Shown: positions 11,132 to 23,691 of the stretch, one piece after another
Numbering within the stretch: position 1 is the stretch's first letter
Layout: every line of letters starts with the position of its first letter
Assembly (NCBI GenBank): GCA_001929475.1
Contig: LXFE01000904.1
Span: 1-49,022 of the forward strand
Direction: 5' to 3'
From: Neolecta irregularis DAH-3
Lineage: Eukaryota; Ascomycota; Neolectomycetes; Neolectales; Neolectaceae
DNA: 49,022 nucleotides
Made by a program: the position numbers and the translations under genes
Notes under the pieces: generated by a model
Told to the model about the DNA's origin: nothing
What the model saw: the letters and a program-made list of their open reading frames with translations, nothing else
The model's database searches: none

Positions 11132-13487
11132 ATGTCAGCCACCACACCATCACCGACCCCTGCGATGGCTCCGACAAATCCTCAGTTTGCCTATGAACGG
11201 CTGGTTCAGGCCGACGATATTGATACTGCCTTTGATAGACTCGATTCTGATAATAACACTGGGCAGCAGCAGGTCCCATCGAAACGCTCCTCCAGATTAC
11301 CATCCCGGGCACGAAGCAATTCGGGCATTGATATCAAAGGTGTGTCTTGTCCGAAAGCAATAGAAATCATTTGACCAGCCAGCCATAAATGCCCGTCTCG
11401 AACACTGGGCAGATGAAATCGCGAGCAAATTTCGTCTCGGTAAATCAAAGGGAAAGTCACAGGCACAGGCCCTATTGCTGGTACGCCATCGCTAATCTCC
11501 TCAGCCCAGTAAAGATGTCTATTACTCCGTTTTCACTGCACCAGAAGTGCTTTTCCCCCCCTCAGAAACAGTATCTATATTGCCATTTCATACACTCATG
11601 CCTCAGATACTCACCCTGGATCATGGTCCTCCAATGACTCCAGAGGAATTTGAAAAGATTGCGGATTCCGTGCGCTACGCCATTTCTCGTGGTGTACACC
11701 CCCAAATGATTCGTCAAGGCTCGTCTGGGAGTTACTTTGTCCGCGACATCAATGGAACCACAATCGGTATATTCAAACCTAAAAACGAAGAGCCGTACGG
11801 CAAGATGAATCCAAAGTGGACAAAATGGTTGCACCGGACGTTGTTTCCCTGTTTCTTTGGAAGGAGCTGGTACGCCTTTGACTTTAATATATTTTGAATC
11901 CCAGTCTTATCCCAAACTTGAGCTACATATCCGAAGCGGCGGCTTGCGTGATAGATCGACAATTGCAAACCTTCATGGTTCCATATACTGATATCGTCTG
12001 GCTGTCTAGCAAATCATTCCACTACGATTGGTTCGACAGACGCGCATATTATGTCAAAGGGAAGCCTTTATCCCAGAAACTTGGATCCTTTCAGGTCTTC
12101 TTGCAAGGCTTTCGCGACGCAAATTTATTTCTGCGCGACCATCCATGGCCAGATCAGAATACTTCGAATGTTACCGCTGCCGTGCACAAGAAAAAGTCTT
12201 GGGTCAGTACCTGTCGGGCTGGTGATGACGATAGTGACGATGATGACACGGGTTATTCTAGGAAACCCTCAGAATCGGTTCCGCGGTTTACTTGGACCGA
12301 TACTCTGCAGCAAAACTTTCGAGAGGAATTGGAGAAACTCGTCATTCTTGATTATATCATGAGGAATACAGGTATGCTTTGCGGTTTTCACCAGCCAACT
12401 GTTTAGATCGTGGACTCGATAACTGGATGATCAAGATCTGCACACAGACTCAGGATGTGAAGATCGTAACACCTAACCCTCCATCTTCAGCAACAGGCTT
12501 CTACAATGGCTTTCCTGCTGAACCACACGTATATTCATTATCAACAATCTCATTAAATTCTCCTGTATACGGCCAAGGACCATCTATGGCGGCAACTGAA
12601 GGTCCCTCATCTAGCGTGAATACACCTCAACAAGATCAAACACATATTCACATTGGAGCAATCGACAATTCTCTTGCATTTCCTTGGAAACACCCTGACG
12701 AATGGCGTTCATATCCTTATGGTTGGCTCTTCCTCCCTGTCTCTTTAATTGGTCAACCTTTCTCCCAAAAAACTCGATCTCACTTTCTACCTCTTTTAAC
12801 ATCTTCCACGTGGTGGCGACAAACAACAGATCTCCTTCACAGTCTCTTCAGCCAAGATTCAGACTTTCAAGAACGAATGTTTCAAAAACAACTCGCCGTA
12901 TTGAAAGGTCAAGCATGGAACGTTGTGGAAACTCTAAAACAACCTGATCAGGGACCCCTTGAACTCACACGACGAGTCAGAGTTCAAGTATGGGATGATG
13001 AAATGGAAGTTCCCATCACGGTGCCCTTGACGGCTCCAGCAAGCCGCAAACTTCCCATCCATGATGAAATGGACATTGCAACAGCCGCATCTGCCCCCCT
13101 TGTCCGTGAACTCCATCATCTAGGAGAATCCGCTCAAGGAGCACAGTCTCCAGGTTCGGATCTTGGTTCACACCGTGGAGATCCAATGAGTCTATCGGAT
13201 CAATGGGATGATCGACGGTGTGTTAAAACTCATCATGATCGAAAGAGTCTGGATGATAGAAAGTTTGATCCAGCTGTACATACCAGGAGATACTCATTAG
13301 GCACTAGTGGAAGAAAATATTCTTCTACAGAAGAAGACGGTGACCTGGGCTTTTCAGCCACCGAGGGTGTGGAGAGTTCATACAAGAAGGTTATCGTTGA
13401 GCGGTACGTTATCTTTTGGGGCCAGTCGTGACTGCTTCTAGCCTTGAAACTGTCAAAGGGAAGACTCCGGTATTTACCTGGTGTTGA
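11132..13487 (+). CDS. LSB6: Type II phosphatidylinositol 4-kinase Lsb6
   Basis: The enzyme phosphorylates PtdIns to PtdIns4P on endosomal and vacuolar membranes. The six-exon gene encodes about 716-726 residues. Visible landmarks are GSSGSYFVRD and GIFKPKNEEPYG (N-lobe), the cysteine segment LFPCFFGRSC that in this family can be palmitoylated, IPNLSYISEAA, DIVWLSSKSFHYD, the catalytic loop LDYIMRNTDRGLDNWMIK split by a 35-nt intron, and AIDNSLAFPWKHPDEWRSY. The extreme C-terminus, RLETVKGKTPVFTWC, matches the conserved fungal ending. An acidic insertion (DDDSDDDDT) and a long Ser/Asp-rich region before the C-terminus look disordered. The second intron is ambiguous: 24 nt from GTACGC or 54 nt from GTCACA, both in frame. 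Confidence 0.93.
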
Positions 13488-13719
13488 ACATTTTCGCATT
13501 TTTGGACGCTTTCGATTTTTCGGTTATATTTGGGTTAATAGAATGATGGCATTTTGGAAAATTGCATTCGTCTGGACTCTGGTGCGTTTGGATTGGATAT
13601 TCGCCTATGATACAGCGCTAGTCGTGACTACTTTAGCAATATTGGAAAGGTCTTTTTGGGGGCAGAAAGTCGACACTCGCAAAGGCTTCTAAGAGAATCC
13701 TGGGGAAACAAAATTGTAT

Positions 13720-16301
13720 TCATGTATATCCTTGATTATTTATTTCTTCCTCATCATCTGCATCAAGGTCAAAGATAACATGTGTCTGCCCATCTTGAGC
13801 CAACATACAGCCGATCCTTCTCCCAACATTTCCATTTACCGCCAATTTGCAGGGCTGAAATGACTTTACAAACTCGCGCTTTCGATTCCAAGATGGGGAT
13901 ACTATTGGTGCATTGTTCATGACCAATTCTCCAATACGGGTATTATCACGGAGAGGCCCGAGGGGAATAAAGTTGAAATCGTCGAGCGTTACACAACTGA
14001 GCATAGTATAAGGATCTAGGAGTCAACCATGTCCATATCCTTTAGTTATACCCGTGTCTTTACAATTAGACAAAAGAATGAGGAGTGTCTCAATATCTTC
14101 AAAACAGAAATCTTGTGTTTGTAGCCTTTCTTCATCTTTTCTCAAATCGATTGCAACGCCTGAAACAATCCCCTCTGGCTTTTCGAGTCCTTTCCGTGGA
14201 AACTCAATTTTTACGAGGTACACTAATCATAAGTAGAGTATGTCCGAGGGAAATACAGCAAGTTTTCTCTGTTCGAGATGAGAAAGCGACGATTATCTGG
14301 AGTTGATAGTTCTCTTCTTAGCTGTCACATTTAACAGGACATACATTCTCCCATACTCGAACATCGAAATGATAATCTCCTCCGCGAGACAATATATCAA
14401 TTGACTCGGTGGACGAAATTCTTTGACACACGTTTTTCGCTGGTACCTCATAAATAGCTTGGCATGAAGCAGATAACTTCGAGACAAGTTCTGATAAACT
14501 GCTTTCTGAGAGTTTAAGAGTTAAACAAACTGACAACATGGCATGCATACCAACGACCGCGTTTTCTGTCGTCTTTTGACAAAGAAACAGATCCAATGGA
14601 GAATCATTAAATCTATCCCTGAGATACGAAACGACTTCAGAAGGGTTGAATTCAGGAGCAATCTCGCTGTTTTCAATTTGTTGCACATCATCAAACACAA
14701 TCCTTAACCAAATCGTGAAATTTCGAAAAGCTTCTACTTCTTTATTGAGTTCGAGAAGGAATTTGTGACTCTCATGGTAAAGTTCCTTCAAGGCAGATAT
14801 TGGTCCATCAATTGTATCGATACCGAGAGTAAAGTCATTTTTATAGTTGGCCCTTTCCCTCAACAAACGAAATATTATATAGAATACCACTTGACTGCAC
14901 CTTTGAGCTCGCTCAATAATACTGACAGATGATCGCATGCGAGAAGGATGTTATCATGCGTGAGATTACGTAGATGATCATATGCTGTATTCAGTGTTTT
15001 CTCCCAAGCCTTAAGTCCCTTGTTATAAGCTTAAATAAGCAGCGATCCATACTCTCTCCGTCAAATCGGTAAGAAGCCAGTCCCTCGTAGGTGCACTGGG
15101 TATCCCAGTAAGTAAAAGTTGGAAGAGTTCAGGTGTAGGAGTCACTGAATCGCCAACTGAAAATCAATCTAGAGGAATCAAAATGAATCTCATACCTCGA
15201 TGAGCAATGAGAGAACTTTGAAACTGCTTGATATGCTTTTGTGTCAGATCAAAAGCCACTTTCCATTCGGCTTGCATATTTTTAACTGCCTCCCTAATAT
15301 ATGCAACAATTCCAGTAATTCGAGTAGAGATTTTGGTGATTCGAAGCAATTGCGAGGGTGTGTCGTCTAAGAATGCAATATGTTGGTAACTCAACCGGAG
15401 AGATGATGAATCGTCCACAGCGAGGATTGCTTGTAATGACTGATCTGGAGAGCATGCATGCTTTACAAAATATATGTTCTGAATGTTCGGCGAGAATAAA
15501 GGGAGATTTGAAATCACCTCGTGAGGCATTGGAAATATATACTTTTCGAGTATTCCTAGCATGTACGTGCCATCCAGGCTTAACATTAACAAAACTCGAA
15601 AGGGGCAGTACCAGATAACGAGATTTCCTCCAGCGTCTACAACCAATAAAACATTGAGTAACGAGTCTAGTTCGCCTGAATCCTCTTTGCTTTGATTCGT
15701 GTTGAAATGGTAGAATGTCCCACTGTTACAAAGTCAGGAAGAGCAGGAGTATAAAATTCTACGTAGTCCGTATATTAAGAAGCTTGGGCAACTCTGGGAG
15801 ATAGCCAATTACACTTTCTGGCGGATTCGACCCAGGCTGCAGTAAGAGAATGGTCAGTAAAGACTGGAATGCCTACCTTGATTGGAGGAATACGTTCGGT
15901 TTGAAACATCTGCTCGTTCCATGCAAGGCATCTTATTGGGGAGAATGGAGTATTCAGGGATAGACTATGCACAATCTTGCCTTCCTGAACATTGCAAAGA
16001 CTTATAGACCCCGTGGAAAATCCAATCGCTAATACTTGACCTCAGAAAGTCAATTTATTTTTTACGAATGAGCACTACCATCGGGTTTCCATGAAATAGT
16101 AGTAATTTGGCCAACATTTCCCTTTATTTCACGGGTTCGCAAAGCCCATACTCTTTGTCCGCGATATCTATACAATAACAAGTCATTTGTATTTGTGACA
16201 AGAGCAATTAAATCCATTGTAGGACACCATTCGATAAGAACGGCAGCTTCAGAGAATTTTTTCTCTTTCTCGATCAGGCTGAATTGCTGTAAAGAGTTCA
16301 T
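13720..16301 (-). CDS. APC4: Anaphase-promoting complex subunit 4 (Apc4/Lid1)
   Basis: This APC/C scaffold subunit has 748 residues in ten exons. The N-terminal WD40 part starts with AAVLIEWCPTMDLIALVT and LLLYRYRGQRVWAL, typical of the ANAPC4 propeller, and is followed by an all-helical long domain (ALKELYHESHKFLLELNKEV, AFRNFTIWLRIVFDDVQQIE). An acidic tail ends the protein (DADDEEEINN). With introns of 38, 34, 40, 39, 34, 32, 48, 34 and 36 nt the coding length divides exactly by three. The two introns around 15720-15800 are the least certain because a second reading of that exon (FYTPALPDF) also looks plausible. The assignment rests on domain order and pattern rather than on a single signature motif. 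Confidence 0.85.
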
Positions 16302-16523
16302 CTCTTCCGTTTAAGGTACACTTCAGAGGTTACCAACATCCTGTTGATTTAGTGTAGACATCATTCCATTCAACCCACTTCACCACCAAACACCTTATCC
16401 TGAGAGATCTTCGGATTGTGGTCGTAGGATCCTGCCGTCTGACTTGTTCATACTGTACATTTCTTAAACGTGGAAAAAATCAGGGACCAAAATAAATAAA
16501 CTGAAGGCCAAACCAAGATACTC
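16302..16523. promoter_or_regulatory. Divergent promoter, APC4 and PAN3
   Basis: This 222-bp spacer separates two start codons and must hold both promoters. I see no unambiguous TATA or CCAAT element. Confidence 0.4.
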
Positions 16524-18843
16524 ATGGCCGATATCGATTCGCCAAATAAAACACAGCAGATATTTCAAAGCCCTGATTCAAAGCAAAAAATCGCAAGGTT
16601 TCGAAGTCCGTCTTTTTAAGTGGCGAAATGTGCTAACATACCTAGCGGACCTTAACTCTAATGCATCTCAAACATTTTGTAGAAATATTACAATATTTGG
16701 AAACTGTAAATATGAGAAGGCAGGCTGTATGTTCAAACACGAGAGGGTAAGTGTCCCACTGTCTATCATTATTTATGCTATTAGGATCCCCCGCCGCAAC
16801 CAAAACTGGAAAGGTTCTATTCACTTTATTTGGATTGCTATTGACTGGCAGAAGTAGTACAAAGCTCAAGGCGGATTCGCCACATTTCAAACCAGTAACA
16901 ATGTCTAGCAAGCCAATTGCTGCAGATATGATCAAAGCCGCACCATTCGTGCCAAAAACTGGTATACATTCAACTTTGTTGCCCCATCTAACGACACAGC
17001 TACGGAGGCAAAGAAAGCTTCTTCGGTGGATGATACCCGGCTGCAAACACCAACAGATATGATGTACGGGTACATCTAATTTATGAGGCAAATTGTTGAT
17101 GTCAAGCACGGGATATACACCCAGTGTGACGAATACTCCTTACAATGAAACAAATTACACAGACTATGGATTTCAAGGAAACCAAATGACCTCGGATTTC
17201 GCTTCAATGACATTCTCTGTATATTTTGCATCTAATCTTGACTGATATCTTAGCCTTCGGCGAATGAACGACATACAGCATCTACTACGACAACCGAACA
17301 AACCAATCAATATGACTATGTCGCTCCAACAATGGATATGTATTATTCTCAACCCACAGTAATGCCTCCTCAATACCATTTATATGCATCGTTACCGCCA
17401 CATTCGATTAAACTAGCCTCCAATCAGACCTTTTCTAATGGATTCTTTCTTCCAGATGAGTTCCGAGTAGAGCTACAGCGCAAGTGCGAGGCAACCTTGC
17501 AGACTTTTGCGGATACTTCATTGCCAGAGAGCGTTGGAACTTACCATTCCCTTGTTCCTCTTGATTATCAACGGTCGAAATCAAGAGGTCCACTCGGTGC
17601 TACTATGCTTTACAAAGCTATGAGCCGATCAGATGGGAAAGCGTATGCATTGCGGACCTTTGACGCACAATTCCTCAAGAACGATCAAGGTCTCAAGGTG
17701 ATTGACTCATGGCGAAGGGTGGATAGTTCTTCATTGATATCCGTATATGAAGCTTTCACGACAAAGGCTTTTGGTAACAATGGTATGGTCATAGTATACA
17801 TATTTGTGGAATAATGATGTAGCTGTTGTTGTGGTCTATGATTACCATCCTCTTTTGCAGACTCTACTTGAGAGTCGTACAGGAAGAGTAGCGAGACTCG
17901 ATTCGACAGCCCAGGAACAACAACTATGGAGTTTTATGTGTCAAATAGCTCTTCTTTTGACCAAAGCGCATGCTGCAGGATTGGCAGTGAGAGCATGGGA
18001 TCCTTCAAAAGTCCTTGTTACATCCAAGTCAAGGTGAAGATTGACGTTCTATCTGTTTTAATTGTCGCAGAATTCGTTTTAGCGGGTGTGGATTACTTGA
18101 TATCATGGAACCTAGTCAAACCCCCATCGATGAGCTTCAGCGCGATGATCTTGTCCAGATGGGGCGGTTGATTGTTCATTTAGCCACCAACAGCTTTTCT
18201 CTCGCCGATTTCAGTAATGTAGATGCAGTTCTGTCTGGGTTTAGCCTTGAATTTCGAAGTATACTGCGGCAGCTGCTCGGTCAAATTACAGGCATTGATA
18301 CAGTATCCCACTTGATTACCGCGCTCGCACCTCATTTAGCGGACAGTCTGGATGCTTCATTCTAGTATTTAATTTCCTCAAGGCAATCTGACATCATAGC
18401 TCAACGGATTATATTACAACTCTGATGACTCGAGAGCTTGAAAATGGACGACTTGTTCGTTTACTGTGTAAATTGGGGTTCATTAACGAACGGGGTGAAT
18501 TTGAACTCGACAAGCAGTGGTCTGAAGGTGGTGACCGTTATGTGATTAAATTATTTCGAGATTATGTGTTTCATCAGGTAGACGAAAAGGGAGCTCCAGT
18601 TGTGGATCTCGCACACGTCCTGACGTGTTTGAATAAAGTTCGTTTCTTTAAATCTTGGTATGCTGATGATTAGCTGGATGCTGGAGTCGACGAGAAAATT
18701 GCTCTTGTAACAAGAGACGAGAACAATATCATTGTCATCTCTTACAAAGAGGTGTTGTATCCTGAAGAATATAGCTAACGAGGCAGCTCAAATCTGCTAT
18801 AGACACCGCATTCAGCATGCTTACTTATAGTCGACCACAGTGA
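16524..18843 (+). CDS. PAN3: PAN2-PAN3 deadenylation complex regulatory subunit
   Basis: Pan3 dimerises, recruits the Pan2 nuclease and binds poly(A) and PABP to start mRNA poly(A) trimming in the cytoplasm. The product is 636 residues from twelve exons. A C-x8-C-x5-C-x3-H zinc finger ([20 protein letters not shown]) lies near residues 33-55. A low-complexity region and then the pseudokinase follow: [17 protein letters not shown]-like entry, [28 protein letters not shown] and [19 protein letters not shown]. The C-terminal coiled-coil and knob domain contains [31 protein letters not shown] and LVTRDENN. Introns are 35-40 nt and sum to an exact frame. The last one (GTGTTG..GGCAG) joins the final 18 codons. 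Confidence 0.94.
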
Positions 18844-18948
18844 TTTCAGGAATGGTTCGGTCATCGGCGCTTCAAGATACATGGTTGTACTATATGTAAC
18901 AAGGCTTTTGATTACCTAAATACCTTTTCCTATAATCACTTTATTGCC

Positions 18949-19421
18949 TCATTCTTGATCCTGTAAGAATGGATTAGCAATTTCTTCGCTTCCATCAACA
19001 GGCGATATAAGCACAAGATTTGGGCCGCGTAATACAACGAGTCCAAGAGACCGAGTTTGGTCAGAGATGTTTCCTTCTGCATCTGAATGTCATGATCAAC
19101 ACTTTCTCTCTCAAAGACGAATACCGCGGAGAGATTCTTCTACATCATCCAATACCAGGTTCATGAGCTGATCGTATCCTTTCAATAGTCCAATCACTTG
19201 TATGTCAGCATGCGTGCAGTTGCTTCAAAGATAATGGTACCTTCCCGTCCCCCAGCAATTTTTACACGGATCTTTTGATCCTGGTACTTTACAAGGTCTA
19301 TAACTACCGTCTTTTGCTGGATTCGATCGCCCGGAGTACCGCCTCCTCGGTGGTTTCCACGGCCTCTGCCTCGGCCCTGGAAAATAAATGTTGTTTAGAC
19401 AAAAGAACGCACCCGTTCCAT
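18949..19421 (-). CDS. LSM7: U6 snRNA-associated Sm-like protein LSm7
   Basis: This 116-residue subunit belongs to the LSm2-8 ring (U6 snRNP, nucleus) and the LSm1-7 ring (decapping, cytoplasm). A Gly/Arg-rich start (MERGRGRGRGNHRGG) precedes the Sm fold: KIRVKIAGGREVIGLLKGYD with NLVLDDVEE (Sm1), and RSLGLVVLRGPNLVLIS (Sm2). The ending SPVDGSEEIANPF is diagnostic of LSm7. Four exons are joined by introns of 36, 44 and 42 nt. The first coding exon is only nine nucleotides (19421-19413, Met-Glu-Arg), and the start is supported because splicing gives the family's RGRG opening. The gene converges on PAN3 with 105 bp between stop codons. Confidence 0.93.
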
Positions 19422-19821
19422 TGCAGCAGATAATAAATGTCTCTGAGGTTTCTAGACTATAGTCCAAGGCCCTGCTAATATCTACAGGCTGGTTGGAGCA
19501 ATGATCCGCGCAAAAGTGTAGATTGTCAGTGTGAGCAAGATCGTGCGACTCCCAGAACTCCACATCATTCGTCTTCTCGCCTCCATCGAGATCATTGTCA
19601 CTTTCAACCGCCAGTTTTTTCGCTCTATTTTCCTCAGTAAACATACTAAAAGCACTGTTTACCAACAAGGTGTGTGTGTGTGATTGTCCTTATTTAATTC
19701 TAATCGTGAAAACTATTGCTGACGTACCTAGTCCAGCCCTATCCTAAATTTCCAGTTCCATCCTTTGACACCAACTTTATACGCGTCAATTATACCAAGT
19801 AACGCTTAATCCTGGTCGGCA
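19422..19821. promoter_or_regulatory. Divergent promoter, LSM7 and KAP95
   Basis: This 400-bp region has a short GT microsatellite (about 19670-19683) near the KAP95 side. A minus-strand open frame (about 19643-19422) carries on into LSM7 sequence with no good splice site. It reads as acidic, low-similarity protein, and I treat it as LSM7 leader or a shadow. Confidence 0.4.
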
Positions 19822-22800
19822 ATGAACGTCGGAGAGCTTCTTCAAAACACACTTTCTACCAGTACGTGCATTTTCATGCAGGAGATGGAATATTTCCACT
19901 CCTCTTGAATCCCCGGTAGGATTTTTTCGCTGATACTCTTGTAGATGCAAAACTTCGACAAGATGCCGTTGAAGCCCTGGAATTGGCTTACACAAATCAT
20001 TTTGTACGCCCTTTTTAAAGTCTCCTACTGGGGTTCTAATACTTTATATAGCCGGCTTATGTAGCTATGCTTTCTCAAGAACTAGCAAGCGAGAATTCCC
20101 CGTCTCATATTCGAAACGCTGCTGGATTGGCTCTAAAAAACACTCTAACCGCAAAGGTGAGTCAATCAAGCGCAAACCTCGCCTCATAATCCAGGAAGCT
20201 GTAAGAAGGGAAGAATATCACCACAAATGGATTATGTTAGAGGATAATACGAAGCAGCAAATCAAACAAAGCGTAGTTCCTCTATGAAAGTGTACGATTA
20301 ATCAGTAGGCACTACAAACGCTCAACTCGCACGATCAAAAGGCAGGTCAGTCTGCTGCTCAGTATATTGCAGCTATCTCTGCAATCGAAGTCCCTCGAAA
20401 TGAATGGCCAGAACTAATGCCTCAACTTGTTCAAAACGTTTCTGAGGGTCAGGAGTGGCACTTGAAACACGCTTCATTGCAAGCCATTGGTTATATATGC
20501 GAGAGTGTGGTATGTTTCCTTATTTAGGATATTTTATTGAGATAATAGGATCAAGAATATCTTGCGACTCAAGCCAACGCAATTCTTACCGCGGTCGTCT
20601 CTGGAGCTCGCAAGGAGGAATCAAACGCTAATGTTCGACATGCCGCTATTATGGCTCTGTTCGATTCGCTAGAGTTTGTCCGAGAGAACTTTGAACGCGA
20701 GGGGGAACGAAACTATATTATGCAAGTAGTCTGCGAGGCAACCCAAGCAGAGGATAATCGAATTCAAGTAGCTTCCTTTGGCTGTCTTGTCCGAATTATG
20801 CAACTTTACTACGATAAAATGCGTTTTTATATGGAAAAGGCCTTGTTTGGCCTGACGGTTTTGGGAATGAAACATGACGATGAGAATGTTGCGCTCCAAG
20901 CTGTTGAATTCTGGAGTACTGTCTGTGAAGAGGAAATTGAGATCTCATTGGTGATTCAAGAGGTTTGGCATAATCCTTTTTCGAGACTTATCAAACAGGC
21001 AGCCGAGGTAGAAGAGCAGACTGAGACGGAATGTTTCCATTTTGCCAAAGTAGCTCTTCCTGAAGTTCTTCCTGTTCTTTTGCAACTACTTTGCCGTCAA
21101 GAAGATGATGCCGAGGAAGATGAATGGAATGTATCAATGGCCGCTGGAACCTGTATTCAGCTTTTCGCCCAGTGCGTTGAAGGGGCGATTGTTCCTCCCG
21201 TACTTGGATTTATCGAAGGAAATATCCGGAGTGATGATTGGAAGAGGCGAGAGGCTGGAGTCATGGCCTTTGGATCTATTTTAGAAGGACCAGAGCCAAC
21301 ATTGTTGGAACCACTTGTTCAGCAAGCTCTTCCGGTTCTTATTGGTATGATGTCGGACCAGCATATTCAGGTTAAAGATACTACTGCTTGGACGCTGGGT
21401 CGTATTTCGGATCTTGTCATTTCAGCTATTTCGCCTGAAGCTCATCTGCCGAGTCTCATTCAGGCTCTGCTAGCGGGCCTTAATGATAATGCACGGATCA
21501 TCTCAAATTGCTGTTGGGTATGCCTTTTGTAAAGAATGACGGCCGATTTGGTAGGCTTTGATGAATCTGGCAGAGCAAATTGGAGGAGATGGACTCGAAA
21601 ACCAAACATCATTGATGTCCCCATACTATGAGTCTGTCATCTCTGCCTTGATGCGTATTACTGAAAGGAAAGTTACACAGCTTTGAAACATCTAACACAT
21701 TGCAGCGCCGCAAATGAGAACAATTCCCGGACATCTGCATATGAAGCCTTATCGACCCTGGTGTCGCAGGCTGCCATTGATGTCTTACCTATGATTGCCG
21801 AGTTGAATAAGCTAGTTCTTGATAGACTTGAGCGTACAATCGCCATTCAAAGTCAAATTGTAGGACAAGATGAACGAAACAATCATATCGAGCTTCAGTC
21901 CAACCTTTGCAGTCTCTTGACTGTATATTCTCTTTCACCGTAGAGTCTCACCTTTGCTAGAATATCATCAGAAGACTGGCGTCTGAGATCCGTCCTGTGT
22001 CTGACCGAATCATGTCTATCCTTCTCCAGCTACTGGGATCTGCGTCCAAGCAGTCTATTGTTTTTGAAGATGTCTTCCTCTGTGTTGGTGCTCTCACATC
22101 AGGCACAATCTTTCTTATTGTATATGCTGACTAGACAGCTTTGGAAGTCAACTTTGGAATCTATTTGGACCCATTTGCTCCCTACTTGTATAATGCACTT
22201 CAGAACCAGGAAGAACATCAACTATGCTCGATAGCTGTTGGGCTGATTGGCGATATATCTCGAGCTCTTGGAGAACGTTGCATGCCATATTGCGATAAAT
22301 TCATGCAACATCTCGTCGAGAATCTCCAGGCAGGTCATCTTGGCAAGTCCTACTCTGATTTGAGCAGAGCTCTGTCGTGCACCGAAACGTTAAACCGGCA
22401 ATCTTGTCATGTTTTGGCGATATTGCGCTTGCTATTGGACCAGGTTTTGAGAAATATCTTGATGGTGTGATGCAATTCCTCCAGCAAGCCTCTTCGGTTA
22501 CTGCTGCACCAGATAATGCTTATGATATGGTTGAATATCTCAATCAACTTCGGGAAGGCATCGTCGAAGCTTATGTCGGCATCGTCCAGGCTTTGAAAAC
22601 TGGTGGTAAATGTATAAAATTATTTATTTGTAATCTTCGCTAACCGATAGCCGAACTCCTGCTGCCTTATGTTCAGCATATTTTTGGCTTCCTCGCAATG
22701 ATCAACAGCGAACCAGAAAAGACCGAGACACTTATCCGCGGCGTAGTTGGTCTCTTAGGGTACCTTACATAATGTATGAAACGAAAACTAACTTTTTCCA

Positions 22801-22961
22801 GCGATCTTGCTGAAGCCTTCCCAGACAAAAAGCTTCGGCAGCTTTTCCTCTCTGACTGGATCAATGAGTGTCTAAGAGTCGGGCGCCAGAAGAATGGTTT
22901 ATCACAGCAGACAAAAGAAGTTGCACGATGGGCAAGAGAGCAGATTAAACGGGCCATCTAG
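19822..22961 (+). CDS. KAP95: Importin subunit beta-1 (karyopherin Kap95)
   Basis: This nuclear import receptor binds importin-alpha, Ran-GTP and FG nucleoporins. The product is about 870 residues of HEAT repeats in thirteen exons. The start [12 protein letters not shown] and [17 protein letters not shown] form the Ran-binding IBN region. [20 protein letters not shown], the acidic [12 protein letters not shown] loop (importin-alpha contact), [12 protein letters not shown] and [18 protein letters not shown] follow in order. Most introns are 36-48 nt; the first is 83 nt. Two are GC-AG: 22103-22138 and 22330-22367. The junction at about 21650-21710 is unresolved. The branch and CAG acceptor point to [13 protein letters not shown], but no GT donor fits the frame. 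The options are a GCGTAT donor (53 nt) or a later acceptor (47 nt). Confidence 0.95.
22103..22138 (+). other. GC-AG intron in KAP95
   Basis: This 36-nt intron begins GCACAA and ends GACTAGACAG. Removing it joins GALTS to ALEVNFG, the conserved importin-beta helix. No GT alternative restores frame. Confidence 0.85.
22330..22367 (+). other. GC-AG intron in KAP95
   Basis: This 38-nt intron begins GCAGGT and ends TTGAGCAG. It joins VENLQ to [10 protein letters not shown] in frame. Using the GT inside GCAGGT would shift the phase. Confidence 0.85.
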
Positions 22962-23195
22962 AGGACTCGGGACATATTTTTGCTCTTTCTTTTGTTCGCT
23001 GCATATGATTTAATTTGGTTTTGTAGTCGGCAAGTCCCATCAATATTATATGATAGACTGAATCTGGGATGCGGCGCATCATTTGATGCACTTTTTTAGT
23101 GATCGTTTCCAAGCAAGACGGAGTTTCAATATCAGAGACATCCAAAACCTTGCGCTCAACACAACCCAGCCACCACCATTATCATCATCCTCCTC

Positions 23196-23691
23196 ATGCA
23201 TTTCTACTTGAAGTTATCTTGGTTGACCTTTTTCACAGTTGTCTTCTGTCTAAGTACGTGCCCTTTTTGTATTTATATTAAACAAAAGGCTTATACGGTA
23301 CCCCCTCTGCCCTTTTTTGATATTTAATAAAAAAAGTCTATAGAGAATACTGGCAACGCTATATACCGTCCCGGTTACGCGCATACACCCGTATCCCGAT
23401 ATCATCTTTTGAAGACGACATCGAAGGAGGCCTGACTTCAGCAAACTTTGATCTGCGATATAATATCCAGAATGGCGATGCTCGGGGCGGGTTAGATGAA
23501 GCTGGAAAGCGTGAGATCCACAAGATTATGACCACGCAACTTGTTTCATTTGACGAGGCGAGGAGAATATTGCTACAAGGTAGAATGAAGAAGAATGGTT
23601 TGTCTTGATGAAAACTGTCAAAGCTGAACAGCTAGGCATTGATCCGAAATCCGGGCGGCCCTTAGACCCGAAAGCTGTGTTCTTTTCTTGA
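23196..23691 (+). CDS. UPF0357/DUF2015 single-pass membrane protein
   Basis: This small protein of 124 residues belongs to the fungal UPF0357 family (yeast YCL012C type), whose function is unknown. One N-terminal hydrophobic helix (LSWLTFFTVVFCL) is followed by a conserved domain: SFEDDIEGGLTSANFDL, DARGGLDEAGKREIHKIM, VSFDEARRILLQ and KKNGIDPKSGRPLDPKAV. Three exons are joined across 83 nt (23254-23336) and 38 nt (23598-23635) introns. The second acceptor is the later of two nearby AGs, chosen because it keeps KKNGID in frame. The start is the first ATG giving the membrane helix. It lies 234 bp downstream of KAP95 and converges with PET127. Confidence 0.88.

Noticed and set aside
13488-13692. 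Plus-strand open frame after LSB6
   Set aside because: It overlaps the LSB6 stop in another frame, has no similarity I recognise, and the LSB6 C-terminus (PVFTWC) already explains the region; treated as 3' UTR.
19422-19643. Acidic 5' extension of LSM7
   Set aside because: It joins LSM7 only by reading through a good 36-nt intron; the spliced nine-nucleotide exon gives the correct family start.
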